NCBI RefSeq assembly: GCF_900109135.1
Contig: NZ_FNYT01000010.1
Span: forward strand, 31,798-95,797
Reading direction: 5' to 3'
DNA: 64,000 nucleotides
DNA from: Trichococcus ilyis
GTDB taxonomy: Bacteria > Bacillota > Bacilli > Lactobacillales > Aerococcaceae
Part shown: in pieces, positions 63,617-64,000 of the stretch
Layout of the letters: the number at the start of each line of letters is the position of its first letter
Numbering within the stretch: position 1 is the stretch's first letter
Translations under genes and position numbers: made by a program
Notes under the pieces: model-generated
The model's input: only the letters and a program-made list of their open reading frames with translations
Databases searched by the model: none
What the model was told of the DNA's origin: nothing

Positions 63617-63732
63617 AGCGGTACAAGCCCGCTCTGCCTCGAAAGAAATTTAGGAAATCTGGCCCTGAATGAGCATCGTAGAGCGCAATGGGTCAGATTT
63701 ATCTAATTTCCGAGAGGCAGGCTTGGACCGCT
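63617..63732. repeat. Large palindrome D after trpS
   Basis: Imperfect hairpin of about 116 bases: AGCGGT/ACCGCT (63617-63622, 63727-63732), CAAGCC/GGCTTG, CTGCCTC/GAGGCAG, AAATT/AATTT and AATCTG/CAGATT. It starts 8 bases after the trpS stop and may end its transcript, but there is no T run. Confidence 0.75.
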
Positions 63733-63787
63733 AGCCATTATGTTTTATGAATTTAATGCTTCACGGGTTCGTTCAGCCCTGTTGCAA

Positions 63788-63821
63788 AAGAGAAGCCCCG
63801 CGCACAATGCGGGGCTTCTCT
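63788..63821 (-). terminator. Terminator-like hairpin at the IS66 boundary
   Basis: AGAGAAGCCCCGC and GCGGGGCTTCTCT pair perfectly (13 pairs) around GCACAAT; TTTTGC follows on the minus strand. The right arm directly touches the IS end. Confidence 0.8.
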
Positions 63822-64000
63822 GTAAGCGCCAAATAATCAGGTATATACTGCAACACGAATAACCCTGCTACAATATGGATATCATATCGTAGTAGGGTTA
63901 TTTGCAGTTTTCCTGGATCTCTGTACTCCATGGCAAATAATCCTCAAGAAGTTCGGGCTCCTCTTTGAAGGGCGTGTTCGGAAGTTCCTTGAACAAATAC
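63822..64000 (-). mobile_element. IS66-family insertion sequence, partial
   Basis: The element begins with GTAAGCGCC at 63822, the terminal sequence typical of IS66-family inverted repeats, and runs off the window. The transposase end on the minus strand lies 76 bases inside. A long inverted repeat (AATAACCCT near 63859 with AGGGTTATT ending 63903) spans the transposase stop. The 8 bases outside, GCTTCTCT (63814-63821), are the predicted target duplication. Confidence 0.75.
63898..63999 (-). CDS. tnpC: IS66 family transposase, C-terminal fragment (5' part outside window)
   Basis: The last 33 codons of a minus-strand frame that enters from the right edge. It reads YLFKELPNTPFKEE, then ELLEDYLPWSTEIQENCK and stop; the LF..LPN...LEDYLPW pattern is that of the IS66 transposase C-terminal domain. 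No start or catalytic residue is in view. Identification rests on this short stretch and on the IS66-like terminus 76 bases downstream. Confidence 0.72.
   Translation of the reverse strand, partial: YLFKELPNTPFKEEPELLEDYLPWSTEIQENCK

Overview
The window is chromosomal core DNA of a low-to-moderate GC Gram-positive coccus of the order Lactobacillales. Several family markers (DUF3397 and DUF1827 proteins, ClpE with a CtsR-type promoter, a pneumococcal CpoA-like glycolipid synthase, and a D-aspartate ligase/racemase pair) and a base composition judged by eye to be in the mid-forties % GC point to Carnobacteriaceae, most like Trichococcus. That genus assignment is an inference; no rRNA gene is present to confirm it. 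Most genes are on the minus strand.

Layout, left to right. 1-3.5 kb: a Nudix hydrolase cut by the window edge, the xpaC-telA pair, a GlsB-type stress membrane protein and a cold-shock protein. 3.7-21.3 kb (minus): a complete division and cell wall (dcw) cluster, read as mraZ-rsmH-ftsL-pbpB-mraY-murD-murG-ftsQ-ftsA-ftsZ-yggS-sepF-yggT-ylmH-divIVA, followed by ileS behind a T-box leader with its own promoter inside the end of divIVA. 21.5-24 kb: a CpoA/LafB-like glycolipid glycosyltransferase, a DUF3397 membrane protein, rpmF (too short for ordinary ORF lists) and yceD. 24-26 kb: an aspartate racemase and a D-aspartate ligase-family ATP-grasp enzyme behind a strong promoter, the likely source of a D-Asp cross-bridge in peptidoglycan. 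26-31.7 kb: the yqeG-yqeH-yhbY-nadD-yqeK-rsfS-yqeM-tmcAL ribosome/tRNA/NAD operon. 32-39.5 kb: hom-thrB, ykuJ, a 3-hydroxyisobutyrate-type dehydrogenase, a LafA-like glucosyltransferase and ptsHI. 39.7-50 kb: clpE (plus strand, two CtsR sites), a DUF1827 gene, prfC, a CorC/HlyC protein, a water-forming-type NADH oxidase, an AI-2E family permease, an M42 peptidase and a GNAT acetyltransferase. 50.8-63.6 kb: mgtE, rluD-like, a D-2-hydroxyacid dehydrogenase, nadK, relQ, a CYTH protein, a YjbH/SpxH-like protein, pepF, coiA, mecA, spx and trpS. The right edge cuts into an IS66-family element.

Functional links: the dcw cluster, D-Asp pair and the two glycolipid synthases serve the cell envelope; clpE, mecA, spx and yjbH form a proteolysis and stress network; coiA next to mecA points to competence; relQ and nadK belong to nucleotide stress control.

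The least explained part is a set of long intergenic palindromes. One family (A) is present three times (about 32.0, 50.4 and 50.7 kb), shows a compensatory base-pair change between copies, and in one copy supplies the last codons and stop of the GNAT gene. A different 99-base hairpin (B) lies between two A copies, bounded by a 22-base direct repeat. Unrelated large palindromes lie after the DUF1827 gene (C), after trpS (D) and before yqeG (E).
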